The notes below the pieces were generated by a model. The model was given only the letters and a program-made list of their open reading frames with translations, was not told the origin of the DNA and did no database searches. DNA of 64,000 nt from an uncultured Clostridia bacterium. Its GTDB lineage: Bacteria; Bacillota; Clostridia; TANB77; UBA1234. This document shows, one piece after another, positions 18,114 through 26,788 of the stretch (position 1 is the stretch's first letter; each line of letters opens with the position of its first letter). A program made the translations under genes and the position numbers. The DNA lies in contig CAKPOE010000004.1 of the NCBI GenBank assembly GCA_934169745.1, positions 62,001 to 126,000 on the forward strand, in the 5' to 3' direction.

Positions 18114-18350
18114 ATGAAATTGCACCAATACTACCTTTTCTTATTTTTAGTATTACCTATACTATCGATTATTTTGAATTCTGTATTACCAACTCCCATT
18201 TTGATTAAAATATTTTTCTACTCGTTATTAGTTCATACAGTAGTTTCACTATACATGGTATACTCTCTTTTTGAAGTACGCATTCTTCACGAAAAGCAAG
18301 GTTCCAAACTAACTTTAAGCAAAGGTAAGATAACTACAGACTGGAGATGA
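18114..18350 (+). CDS. Small membrane protein opening the secretion operon
   Basis: 78 residues from the ATG at 18114 (AAAGGTGGT upstream). Two hydrophobic segments ('YLFLFLVLPILSIILNSVL' and 'IFFYSLLVHTVVSLYMVYSLF') precede a short basic C-terminal tail ('EKQGSKLTLSKGKITTDWR'). No family recognised. Its stop overlaps the start of the VirD4-like gene (ATGA), so the two are translationally coupled. That makes it a likely accessory subunit of the same membrane complex. Confidence 0.7.
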   Translation: MKLHQYYLFLFLVLPILSIILNSVLPTPILIKIFFYSLLVHTVVSLYMVYSLFEVRILHEKQGSKLTLSKGKITTDWR

Positions 18351-20032
18351 TTTCTATACAAATTCCGAAAGTATTATACAACAAATTTGTTTTTATTGCA
18401 ATAACTGTTACCTGTATAATCATATTTCAATTATTGTTTTTTTCCAAATTGTATAAATTATCCGACATCTCAATTGATTTCCTTGATAGTACACTTGACA
18501 TTGAAACCTGGTTATGGAATTATATTAAAACTTTTTACCTCATAACTGTTATTATTTCATGGATTTTTATTTCTTATACTTTTCATAAATATTTCCCTAT
18601 CCCTCAAGAAAAAGAAATAGCAAAAATTAACGAAGACGGTTTAAAACTTTTCGTTGGAAATAATCTCTCATCTGGTGAAACCATAACAATTCCAGAAAGC
18701 GGTCTATATCAAAACATTCTTATTACTGGAACAATAGGTACAGGAAAAACCTCTTCTGCCATGTACCCGTTTGTAAATCAATTGTTAGAACAAAATCTTG
18801 GTATGCTAATCTTAGATGTAAAAGGAAACTTTTACAAGAAAATACTAGAACTAAACGAAATTTATCACAGAAATGTAATTGTATTAGAACTAAATGGAAA
18901 GTACACTTATAATCCTTTAGATAAACCTAATCTTAAGCCTTCAATCTTGGCTAATCGCCTTAGAACTATTTTAACTTTGTTTTCTAACCAACAAGTAACT
19001 GACACTTATTGGCTAGATAAAGTAGAAAGTTATCTGACGGAGTGTATTAAACTATGCCGACTCTACAATGATAACTACGTTACTTTTATTGAACTACATA
19101 AGTTAATAAATTCACCTGAATATTTAGAAGAAAAAATTTCAGTTGCCAAAAACAAGTTTCTTTCTAATTTGTTTTCGGTTCAACAAATTCATGATTTTAA
19201 TTCCCTATTGGATTTTTTCCAAACAGAGTACAAAACTCTAGACTCAAAGGTATTATCAATAATACAATCAGAAGTTTCTAGAGTTACTCAAATATTCGTT
19301 AATGATTATGAAATAAGTAATGCCTTTTGTCCCCCAAAATCAAAAGTTACCTTCTCAGGATTTAGTAATTTAGAAAATGATATTGTAGTTCTAAACATGA
19401 ATGTGGCCGAATATCGAAATTTATCAAAGATTCTTGCTACATATCTTAAATTAGATTTTCAGTCAGAAGTTTTAATGCGATTAGCCAAATCAAATAAAAT
19501 TAAACCTGTAGCATTCTTGTGTGATGAATACCATGAATATGCCACAGAAAATGACGCGAATTTCTTTTCGGAAAGTCGTGAAGCCAAATGTATAAACATT
19601 GTATCAACGCAAAGTTACACTTCACTCTTGAACGCTATAAAAAACGAAGCTAGTGCAAAAGTTATAATTCAAAGTCTTGTTAATAAAATATGGTTTCGTG
19701 CGGATGATACTTACACAATTGAAGAAGCACAAAAACAACTTGGTAAAGAAGATAAAGTAAAGTTTTCACGTAGCATCTCAGAAAATGCAAAAGAGACAAA
19801 GTATAGTTATATTTTAAAAGCCTTTAAATCAGATAATTCAAGTCTTTCAGAAAGTATTAGTACACAAATTCAGCACGATTATATATATGATTTTAATGCT
19901 TTTTCTCGAGAACTTAAAACGTTTCAAGCAATTTGCTTTCTGTCCACAGGCTCTCAAATACTTCAACCACAAGTTGTTCAACTTGTTCCACTCCACACTC
20001 AAAATTTTAATATGAAAGGAAGATTTATATGA
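18347..20032 (+). CDS. VirD4/TraD-like type IV coupling ATPase
   Basis: 561 residues. Two N-terminal membrane segments (about residues 13-33 and 61-80) precede an ATPase with Walker A 'GTIGTGKTSS' (128-137), 'GMLILDVKGNFYKKIL', Walker B 'PVAFLCDEYHEYA', and a later 'NIVSTQSYTSLLNAI' segment like the TraM-recognition/TraG C-terminal domain. Coupling ATPases of this family bring DNA or protein substrates to a type IV secretion channel at the inner face of the membrane. Start overlaps the upstream gene; stop overlaps the next start. No relaxase lies near, so the substrate is unknown. Confidence 0.82.
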   Translation: MISIQIPKVLYNKFVFIAITVTCIIIFQLLFFSKLYKLSDISIDFLDSTLDIETWLWNYIKTFYLITVIISWIFISYTFHKYFPIPQEKEIAKINEDGLKLFVGNNLSSGETITIPESGLYQNILITGTIGTGKTSSAMYPFVNQLLEQNLGMLILDVKGNFYKKILELNEIYHRNVIVLELNGKYTYNPLDKPNLKPSILANRLRTILTLFSNQQVTDTYWLDKVESYLTECIKLCRLYNDNYVTFIELHKLINSPEYLEEKISVAKNKFLSNLFSVQQIHDFNSLLDFFQTEYKTLDSKVLSIIQSEVSRVTQIFVNDYEISNAFCPPKSKVTFSGFSNLENDIVVLNMNVAEYRNLSKILATYLKLDFQSEVLMRLAKSNKIKPVAFLCDEYHEYATENDANFFSESREAKCINIVSTQSYTSLLNAIKNEASAKVIIQSLVNKIWFRADDTYTIEEAQKQLGKEDKVKFSRSISENAKETKYSYILKAFKSDNSSLSESISTQIQHDYIYDFNAFSRELKTFQAICFLSTGSQILQPQVVQLVPLHTQNFNMKGRFI

Positions 20033-20346
20033 TTAAAAAAGTTCTTTTATTTACTTTTATATTCACTTTACTATTCACATCCATATGTTATTGTGCAAGC
20101 GACCCAAAACTAGTTAAAAATATAAACTCAGGACTTGAAAAGATAAAAAGTTGGATAATAAAAATCTCAACGCCAGCAGCCGCAGTTGCTATCGGCACTG
20201 GTGTACTCATGAAGAAATTTAGCTTTGGAGATGAGGAGAGAATTGTTGTCGGTAAAAAGCTTATTAAGAGCACACTTTTTTCCTATGCTTTCATTTTAAG
20301 TGTTGATTTAGTATTAAACGTCATTTCCACACTAGCAAAAGGATAG
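20029..20346 (+). CDS. VirB2/TrbC-like small membrane protein
   Basis: 105 residues with a signal peptide ('VLLFTFIFTLLFTSICYCA') followed by an amphipathic region and two hydrophobic segments ('ISTPAAAVAIGTGVLM' and 'TLFSYAFILSVDLVLNVIS') around a basic loop ('KKFSFGDEERIVVGKKLIK'). That is the topology of VirB2/TrbC pilin-like subunits and their Gram-positive counterparts. The call rests on topology and position between VirD4- and VirB6-like genes. Translation is coupled by ATGA overlap; AAAGGA precedes the start. Confidence 0.65.
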   Translation: MIKKVLLFTFIFTLLFTSICYCASDPKLVKNINSGLEKIKSWIIKISTPAAAVAIGTGVLMKKFSFGDEERIVVGKKLIKSTLFSYAFILSVDLVLNVISTLAKG

Positions 20347-20353
20347 GTGATTT

Positions 20354-21244
20354 ATGGAGGAAGAAATTATCGCTCAAGAAATAGATATTGGAAGTGTCAT
20401 TGTTGACACCATCAATAATCTCTGCCAAAGTTTGTTCTCTTCAATTGATGAATCTGTGCTTCCATTGCTTGACGATCTAGTATTCATAAAGGAAGACGTT
20501 GCAACCAAATATCTAAAAAGAATTCTTGGCACAGATATAAGAACAGGTCTCCTAGTGCTAGCCAACTCTCTACTTATCGCTTTTGTACTGTATTATGCAG
20601 TACGACTTATGACATCAAACTTTTCTGGTCAAACGATTGAACCACCATATCTATTTATTCTGAAAGCCATATTTACTGCAATGTTTATGAATTTTTCGCT
20701 ATCTATTTGTACAAGTGTGGTTTCTATGACGTCTAATGTGTCCACATTTATTTGCTCTCTAAATGAAAATATATTTAAAACTCCGGCTTCATTTTCAAAC
20801 TTATTTGAAACATTTAATTCATCTTCTAAAGACTTTAGTGTGTTTTCGCTCAATGGCATCTTATCTGGTGTACTCTCAATGTCTTCATTCACATTAGTTA
20901 TCTCGTTTGCTCTCAGATATATAATGGTAAAATTGTTAATCTTAATTTCACCATTTGCAATTTTATGTCTGCTAAACCAGTCAACTGTTGGTCTTTTTAA
21001 AAGTTGGTATAAATGTTTTCTAACACTTTTATTGTTGCAAGTTTTTGTAGCCCTTACATTAGTGCTTTCATTCTCAATAACTCGAGAAATGCTAGAGAGT
21101 CCTCTTAAAGAACTATTACTAGTTGGTACAATAATAGCTTTAATGAAGTCAAACGAGTATGTAAAAGATTTGCTCGACGGTCTTGGAATTTCTACTAATT
21201 TTCAAGCCGGAATTTCTGGGATAAAATCAATTTTTTCGAGGTGA
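20354..21244 (+). CDS. VirB6/TrbL-like polytopic membrane protein
   Basis: 296 residues. An acidic N-terminus is followed by about six membrane segments (for example 'GLLVLANSLLIAFVLYYAV', 'FILKAIFTAMFMNFSLSI', 'LLILISPFAILCLLNQST', 'FLTLLLLQVFVALTLVLSF') and a soluble tail ('GISTNFQAGISGIKSIFSR'). The central 'RYIMVKLLILISPFAI...' segment with a following 'FKSWYKCFLTLLLLQVF' is typical of the VirB6/TrbL family, which forms the membrane channel of type IV systems. GGTGATTT and a GGAGG-like site precede the start. Fourth gene of the operon. Confidence 0.72.
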   Translation: MEEEIIAQEIDIGSVIVDTINNLCQSLFSSIDESVLPLLDDLVFIKEDVATKYLKRILGTDIRTGLLVLANSLLIAFVLYYAVRLMTSNFSGQTIEPPYLFILKAIFTAMFMNFSLSICTSVVSMTSNVSTFICSLNENIFKTPASFSNLFETFNSSSKDFSVFSLNGILSGVLSMSSFTLVISFALRYIMVKLLILISPFAILCLLNQSTVGLFKSWYKCFLTLLLLQVFVALTLVLSFSITREMLESPLKELLLVGTIIALMKSNEYVKDLLDGLGISTNFQAGISGIKSIFSR

Positions 21245-21246
21245 TT

Positions 21247-21531
21247 ATGAGAAAATACCTGTTTCCAATCAATTACAAGTATGCAAACAAGTTTCTAGGA
21301 ATAATTGAATATCGTGTACTTTTGCCTTTATGTATTTATGGCATTATTGTTTTCTTCATTTTGTATTTAATAAAGCTAGATTTTTTTATTTCTTTTGGAA
21401 TTTTTATAGTACTTTTTGTTCCACCTATGATATTATTTGGTATTGGAATAAACAATGAACCTTTTTTGCCATTTTTAATTTGTATGTATAAGTTTAAGAA
21501 GAATGCAAAAGTGTACTTATATTATCGATAG
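21247..21531 (+). CDS. PrgI-family (VirB3-like) membrane protein
   Basis: 94 residues from the ATG at 21247 (GAGGTG upstream; a GTG at 21241 is the alternative). Pattern: 'FPINYKYANKFLGIIEYR', two membrane segments in hairpin form ('LPLCIYGIIVFFILYLI', 'FFISFGIFIVLFVPPMI') and 'FLPFLICMYKFKKNAKVYLY'. This is the arrangement of the PrgI family of Gram-positive conjugation systems, the VirB3 equivalent that normally partners VirB4. Here VirB4 is encoded ~11 kb away on the other strand. Overlaps the end of the VirB6-like gene. Confidence 0.78.
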   Translation: MRKYLFPINYKYANKFLGIIEYRVLLPLCIYGIIVFFILYLIKLDFFISFGIFIVLFVPPMILFGIGINNEPFLPFLICMYKFKKNAKVYLYYR

Positions 21532-21534
21532 GTC

Positions 21535-21563
21535 TTGCAAATTGTGTCAAAAAAAGATATTAT
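21535..21563 (+). promoter_or_regulatory. Promoter of dnaD
   Basis: TTGCAA (21535-21540), 17-nt spacer and TATTAT (21558-21563), 36 nt before the dnaD start. Confidence 0.5.
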
Positions 21564-21598
21564 TTATTTACTAATTAAGACCCTAAGGAGGAGCAGAA

Positions 21599-22576
21599 AT
21601 GAATTTCGACCAAAACTTGTCAATGCTATTTTCAGATTTAAATATTCCAGAAATATTCATTAGTGAATATATGTGCATGGCTAACGGAGATTATGTAAAA
21701 ATATACTTATATTGTCTATTTTTATGTAAATATAATAGCGAAATCTCTCCTCTTGACTTATCAAAAAGACTTTGCCTTCCCTTAAAAACTATAGAACAAG
21801 GCTTAAAATATTGGGAAGAGAATGGCCTTTTAATAAAGAAACAAAGTGACTATACTATAGCTGATGTTAAAAAAATAGAAGTTGATAAATTATACAAACC
21901 AAAATTAACTTCATCTATGGAAGACGCTATAGAGTCAAACTCTAAGAATATATCTAGAACTCAAATTATAAATACTATAAATGATACATTTTTCCAAGGC
22001 GTTATGTCTCCAGCTTGGTATACTGATATTGATAATTTGTTCTCAAAATACCAGTTTGATGAACATGTTATGTATTCGTTATTTCAATACTGCTTTGATA
22101 GACAAGCCCTTCATAAAAAGTATTTGTATGCTGTTGCCGAAGGGTGGGCTTCAAACAACGTAAAAACAGCTGATGATTTAGATAGGTATTATTTAGAATA
22201 TGAAAAAATCAACCAAATCAAAAAGAATATAACGAAAAAATTGGGCTTAACAAGAAAACTTTCTCAGTACGAAGAATCATATGTGGAAAAATGGATAACA
22301 GATTTTGGTTATTCTATGGATATTATAGAAATAGCATTGAAGAAAACTACTTCAAAGACAAATCCAAGTTTTGATTATATAGATAAAATAATAACAAACT
22401 GGCACGATAGAAACTTAACAAGTGTGGAAAGTATTACTGCGTTCTTAAAAGAACAAAAACAAAAGCAAAAAGAAATTAAAAATATGGAGTGCGGAAAGCA
22501 GCTACCTCTTCAAAAATATACTGATAACGAAACAAATCAATATGAAGATTTAAGCAAGTTTTACGCAAACGTATAG
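21599..22576 (+). CDS. dnaD: DnaD-domain replication initiation protein
   Basis: 325 residues. N-terminal winged-helix region ('EISPLDLSKRLCLPLKTIEQGLKYWEENGL' seen in parts) resembles the DnaD oligomerisation domain, and two C-terminal DnaD/DnaB_2 repeats follow ('WASNNVKTADDL...YL' and 'IITNWHDRNLTSVESITAFL'). In Bacillota DnaD/DnaB proteins remodel DNA at the origin and help load the replicative helicase. It starts at an ATG after AAGGAGGAG. The helicase loader gene follows by 14 nt, the usual primosome pair. It has its own promoter although it directly trails the secretion operon. Confidence 0.85.
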   Translation: MNFDQNLSMLFSDLNIPEIFISEYMCMANGDYVKIYLYCLFLCKYNSEISPLDLSKRLCLPLKTIEQGLKYWEENGLLIKKQSDYTIADVKKIEVDKLYKPKLTSSMEDAIESNSKNISRTQIINTINDTFFQGVMSPAWYTDIDNLFSKYQFDEHVMYSLFQYCFDRQALHKKYLYAVAEGWASNNVKTADDLDRYYLEYEKINQIKKNITKKLGLTRKLSQYEESYVEKWITDFGYSMDIIEIALKKTTSKTNPSFDYIDKIITNWHDRNLTSVESITAFLKEQKQKQKEIKNMECGKQLPLQKYTDNETNQYEDLSKFYANV

Positions 22577-22590
22577 AAAGGTGTTAAATT

Positions 22591-23589
22591 ATGTTTTCAG
22601 ATGTATACAAATCCATCGAACGAAAATATGAAGACAAAAGAAAAATCGCCGAAAAAAATTATTCTATTGAAAAAGAAAAAGCTTATGAGCTAAACCCAAG
22701 ATTGCAAGAAATTGATAAAGAAATTTCTTTACTAGGAATAAAAAGTTCACGAGCAGCACTAAATTCCGACCCATCTGAAAAAGAAAATTTAAAAGCTGAG
22801 TTAGAAATAAAAATAAATTTACTAAAAAGAGAAAAGGAAACAATTCTAAATTCAATGAATATTACCTTATCTCCAAAATATGAATGTGATAAGTGTAAAG
22901 ATACTGGATATATTCTGACCTCTAGTGGTAGTGAAATGTGTTCTTGTATGAAACAAGAATTACTTAACGAATCGTACAACAAATCAAATTTATATAGATT
23001 AAAAAATGATTCATTTGCTTCTTTTAATTTAGATCTATTCTCTGATGTAGCAAATGTTCAAAAATATGGAGTAAATATTTCGCCTAGAGAAAATATGCAA
23101 AAAATAAGAGAAATATCTAATACATTCATTGAAAATTTTGAAAGTCCAGAGCAAAAAAATTTACTATTTATAGGCACTCCCGGAATAGGAAAAACATTTT
23201 TATCAAGTTGTATTGCTAATGAAATCCTGCAAAAAGGATATACTGTGCTATATCAAACATCTCCTATACTCTTCGACAGTATATTTGATCGCAAATACAA
23301 CACAAAATCTGCCTCTGCCAAAGAATTGTACGATAACCTATTTAATGTGAATTTACTAATAATAGATGATTTGGGAACAGAAAATTTAACTGCTGCAAAA
23401 CTTACTGAATTATTCACTATCTTGAACACAAGACTATTAAACCCTAAAACAAAAACAATTATTTCGAGCAATTTGGACCTAGAAGATATAAAAAGAATTT
23501 ATGATGAACGAATATTGTCAAGAATTATTGGCAATTATTGTATCTGCAAATTTTTTGGAGATGATATAAGATTAAGAGTAAAAAAATGA
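22591..23589 (+). CDS. DnaI/DnaC-like helicase loader
   Basis: 332 residues. N-terminal coiled coil (about 10-95, 'KEKAYELNPRLQEIDKEI'), a four-cysteine zinc site ('CDKCKDTGY' ... 'CSCMKQ'), then an AAA+ domain with Walker A 'GTPGIGKTFLSSCIA', Walker B 'LLIIDDLGTEN' and sensor region 'IISSNLDLEDI' plus 'DERILSRIIG'. This is the standard DnaI/DnaC layout for loading the DnaB-type replicative helicase. AAAGGTG precedes the ATG. Same transcript as dnaD. Confidence 0.87.
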   Translation: MFSDVYKSIERKYEDKRKIAEKNYSIEKEKAYELNPRLQEIDKEISLLGIKSSRAALNSDPSEKENLKAELEIKINLLKREKETILNSMNITLSPKYECDKCKDTGYILTSSGSEMCSCMKQELLNESYNKSNLYRLKNDSFASFNLDLFSDVANVQKYGVNISPRENMQKIREISNTFIENFESPEQKNLLFIGTPGIGKTFLSSCIANEILQKGYTVLYQTSPILFDSIFDRKYNTKSASAKELYDNLFNVNLLIIDDLGTENLTAAKLTELFTILNTRLLNPKTKTIISSNLDLEDIKRIYDERILSRIIGNYCICKFFGDDIRLRVKK

Positions 23590-23618
23590 ACGAAAAAGTG
23601 GCTGCCTGAAATCTGTTC
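23587..23618 (+). repeat. Half copy of the intergenic palindromic repeat
   Basis: TGAACGAAAAAGTGGCTGCC followed by TGAAATCTGTTCA. It matches one arm of the palindrome at 63894-63963 at nearly every position. Confidence 0.6.
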
Positions 23619-23636
23619 ATTTTGCATCATTTCACG

Positions 23637-23674
23637 TACACTGTCAAGCTCTGACTTGACAGTGTATTTTGTTT
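23637..23674 (+). terminator. Terminator of dnaD-dnaI
   Basis: A 12-bp perfect hairpin (TACACTGTCAAG / CTTGACAGTGTA, loop CTCTGA) followed by TTTTGTTT, 48 nt after the loader stop codon. Confidence 0.88.
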
Positions 23675-23804
23675 ATGATAGTCTTGCTAATGGAAAGTAT
23701 TTTATTATTTTTAAGAAAATAATTATTCTTAAACAAACGCAACTTTTGTTGCTGAATTATATTTTTTAACCATCTTTTAAATTAGTAAAGGAGGACTTTA
23801 AAGC

Positions 23805-24176
23805 ATGAAGAAAAATCTTCTTGACACATTGCTGGATGCTGCTGCTTCTCGCATATCCAAGGCAAAGAAATGCTACGTTAGTGTTTACAATTCCATTGAC
23901 CTAAGCTACCGGAGAACGTACATTGCTTGGAAGTTAGATGAAGAACTCATCGTTCCTGACTTAATGTTGCGTCTCCAATGTGTAGAGCTTACTCCTTACC
24001 AGTTCGATGATGTTGAAAAGGACTACGATGCTTGGTATGTCATCACCCGCAAGGGAGATGTTTTCCTTAATGGTAGTGTTATGCTTAGTGAAGATGTTCA
24101 TATCATTTCGAGCATTCCACTGTCTGCAAAGGAAGCTGCCATTTGGGTGTACTTCGAGATGAACAAAGCTCAATAA
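23805..24176 (+). CDS. Orphan protein of unknown function, GC-richer than its neighbours
   Basis: 123 residues; ATG after AAAGGAGGA. No family recognised, no signal peptide or membrane segment. Residues such as 'KKCYVSVYNSIDLSYRRTYIAW' (in parts), 'YDAWYVITRKGDVFLNG' and 'KEAAIWVYFEMNK' suggest a compact alpha/beta soluble protein. Codons end far more often in G or C than in adjacent genes, which suggests transfer or different selection. It is monocistronic with a terminator, inserted between the primosome genes and gyrA. The gene at 42008-42454 has the same character. Confidence 0.75.
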   Translation: MKKNLLDTLLDAAASRISKAKKCYVSVYNSIDLSYRRTYIAWKLDEELIVPDLMLRLQCVELTPYQFDDVEKDYDAWYVITRKGDVFLNGSVMLSEDVHIISSIPLSAKEAAIWVYFEMNKAQ

Positions 24177-24196
24177 AATTAAAATCCTTTCGCACG

Positions 24197-24230
24197 AAAA
24201 AGTAGCTCCCTTTTTAGGGAGCTACTTTTT
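24197..24230. terminator. Bidirectional terminator between the orphan gene and gyrA
   Basis: AAAAAGTAGCTCCC (24197-24210) pairs perfectly with GGGAGCTACTTTTT (24217-24230). Genes converge on it from both sides; the arm overlaps the gyrA stop codon. Confidence 0.9.
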
Positions 24231-26664
24231 ATTCTTCTGTTTCTTCTTCCATACCAACTTTCGCGATGCTTACTACTTTTCCGCCATCTCCTGCTCTCAT
24301 TAATGTTACACCCTGAGTTGATCTTCCTAGTATACTTATATCTTTTACATCTAATCTTATTACTATTCCTGTATCTGTTATAAGCATTACATCATCTTCT
24401 TCTGTTACTACTTTTATACCAACAAGTTTTCCTGTCTTTGGCGTAGTCTTATAAGTGATAACACCTCTTCCAGCTCTTGCTTGTACTCTGTATTCTTCTA
24501 ATTCTGTTCTCTTTCCAAATCCATTTTCTGTAATGGCTAGCAAGTAAGCTTTCTCATCATATATTGGTTCCATTCCAACTACGAAGTCTCCATCATCCAA
24601 TTTGATTCCTATTACTCCTTGAGAAACTCTTCCTACTGCTCTTACATCTCTTTCTGAGAATGTTATCGCAATACCTTCATGTGTTACCATTACAACATTT
24701 CTTTCGCCATCAGTAAGCCTTACATCAATCAATTCGTCATCATCTTTTAATGCAATTCCTTGCAAACCAGATTTTCTTCCATTGCTGTATTCCATTAAGT
24801 TTGTTTTCTTTATAACACCTGATTTTGTTGCCATTAACAAGTATTGACCCTCTGCAAAATTTTCTATTGGAATAACAGCCGTAACCCTTTCATCTCCGTC
24901 TAATTGAAGTAAGTTAACAATTGCTGTTCCCTTAGCATTTCTACCAGCTTCAGGCACTTCATAGCCTTTTAATCTATATACCTTTCCTTTGTTTGTAAAG
25001 AACATCAATATACTGTGAGTTGAAGAAGTAAAAATTTGTTCCACAAAGTCTTGCTCTCTCGTTTGCATTCCAGTTACACCCCTGCCGCCTCTCTTTTGAG
25101 AACGGTAAGTATCCACTGGCAATCTCTTAATGTATCCATAGTGTGTTAATGTTATAATTGTATTTTCTTCTTTTATTAAGTCTTCTGTCTCTATTTCATC
25201 TTCGGCTGCGATAATATCGGTTCTTCTTTCATCGCCATACTTTTCTTTCATTTCAAGCAATTCATCTCTTACAATATCGCATACAAGTCTTTCACTAGCC
25301 AAGATTTCTCTATATCTCTCTATTTGTTTCATTAAAGCAGCATATTCTTCTTCAATCTTTTCTCTTTGTAATCCTGATAACGTTCTTAATTTCATTTCAA
25401 GAATAGCATTAGCTTGAATTTCTGTAAGATTAAATCTCTTCATAAGTCTTTCAGCAGCATCATCATAAGCAGCTCTAATTATTGCTATTACCTCATCAAT
25501 ATAATCTAATGCAATCTTTAATCCTTCCAAGATATGTGCTCTTGCTAAAGCTTTATCAAGATCAAATTTAGTTCTTCTAACAACAACATTCTTTCTGTGG
25601 TCTATATAACATTCAAGCATTTGTCTCAATGTTAATATTTTAGGCTCGCCATTTACTAGCGCAAGCATAATTGCACCAAAAGTATCCTGCATTTGAGTAT
25701 TCTTTAATAATTGATTTAAAACAACTTTAGCATTGGCATCTCTCTTAAGCTCGATAACAATTCTCATACCATCACGGTCTGATTCATCTCTTAAGTCAGA
25801 AATTCCTTCTATTCTCTTATCTTTTACCAAATCAGCAATATTTTCAATAAGTCTAGCTTTATTTACTTGGTATGGAAGCTCTGTAACAATAATTCTGTAT
25901 CTTCCGTTTCCATGTTCTTCAATCTCTGTTTTTGCACGTACAATAATTCTTCCTCTACCAGTTTTATATGTGCTTCTTATCCCTTCTCTTCCAACAATGG
26001 TTCCACCTGTAGGAAAATCTGGTCCCTTTATAGTAGCTATTAATTCATCATCTGAAACATTATCCTCATCTATCAACTTAACTGCAGCATTTACAACCTC
26101 AGTTAAATTGTGAGGAGGTACATTTGTGGCCATACCAACCGCAATACCGCTTGAACCATTAACAAGTAAAGCCGGTATTTTAGCAGGTAAAACAGTAGGT
26201 TCTTGCAACTTATCATCGTAGTTTGGCATAAAATCTACTGTGTTTTTGTCGATATCAGCCATCATTTCAACTGCTATCTTAGGCATCTTTGCTTCTGTAT
26301 ACCTCATAGCAGCTGCGCCGTCTCCATCAACGCTACCAAAGTTACCATGACCATTTACAAGTGGATATCTAAGTGAGAAATCCTGTGCCATTCTTACTAA
26401 AGCATCATATATAGATGAATCACCATGTGGATGGAATTTACCTAAAACATCACCAACAATATATGCAGACTTTCTGAAAGTTTTTTCAGGAGTCAAACCT
26501 AATTGATCCATTGAATATAAAATTCTTCTATGTACTGGTTTTAAGCCGTCTCTTACATCAGGAAGGGCTCTTTGCACAATAACACTCATTGCATAGTCGA
26601 TATATGATTTTTTCATCTCTTTTTCTATGTCGACATGTACAATTTTCTTTGCATTTTCTTCCAT
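24229..26664 (-). CDS. gyrA: DNA gyrase subunit A
   Basis: 811 residues from the ATG at 26664 (GGAGAG 8 nt upstream; the TTG at 26679 overlaps the site). Introduces negative supercoils with GyrB. Visible features: 'YAMSVIVQRALPDVRDGLKP', quinolone region 'HPHGDSSIYDALVRMAQ' with the usual Ser and Asp, catalytic tyrosine in 'AAAMRYTEAKM', and the GyrA-box 'QKRGGRGV' that separates gyrase from topoisomerase IV ParC. The six-bladed C-terminal wrapping domain ends in an acidic tail ('GMEEETEE'). No resistance substitutions are seen at the two main QRDR positions. gyrB is not in the window. Confidence 0.95.
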   Translation of the reverse strand: MEENAKKIVHVDIEKEMKKSYIDYAMSVIVQRALPDVRDGLKPVHRRILYSMDQLGLTPEKTFRKSAYIVGDVLGKFHPHGDSSIYDALVRMAQDFSLRYPLVNGHGNFGSVDGDGAAAMRYTEAKMPKIAVEMMADIDKNTVDFMPNYDDKLQEPTVLPAKIPALLVNGSSGIAVGMATNVPPHNLTEVVNAAVKLIDEDNVSDDELIATIKGPDFPTGGTIVGREGIRSTYKTGRGRIIVRAKTEIEEHGNGRYRIIVTELPYQVNKARLIENIADLVKDKRIEGISDLRDESDRDGMRIVIELKRDANAKVVLNQLLKNTQMQDTFGAIMLALVNGEPKILTLRQMLECYIDHRKNVVVRRTKFDLDKALARAHILEGLKIALDYIDEVIAIIRAAYDDAAERLMKRFNLTEIQANAILEMKLRTLSGLQREKIEEEYAALMKQIERYREILASERLVCDIVRDELLEMKEKYGDERRTDIIAAEDEIETEDLIKEENTIITLTHYGYIKRLPVDTYRSQKRGGRGVTGMQTREQDFVEQIFTSSTHSILMFFTNKGKVYRLKGYEVPEAGRNAKGTAIVNLLQLDGDERVTAVIPIENFAEGQYLLMATKSGVIKKTNLMEYSNGRKSGLQGIALKDDDELIDVRLTDGERNVVMVTHEGIAITFSERDVRAVGRVSQGVIGIKLDDGDFVVGMEPIYDEKAYLLAITENGFGKRTELEEYRVQARAGRGVITYKTTPKTGKLVGIKVVTEEDDVMLITDTGIVIRLDVKDISILGRSTQGVTLMRAGDGGKVVSIAKVGMEEETEE

Positions 26665-26788
26665 TATAAAACTCTCCAATCATTAGTATTATAGCCGTTT
26701 AGGCTCATATAAATTATACTAAAACGAACTTTCAAATGCAAGCAAAAAAGGAAAAAAAGCGACAAACATTTGTTGTCAAGAAAGCTCT

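Noticed and set aside
24229..26664. Assignment as topoisomerase IV subunit ParC
   Set aside because: The QKRGGRGV GyrA-box in the C-terminal domain supports gyrase.
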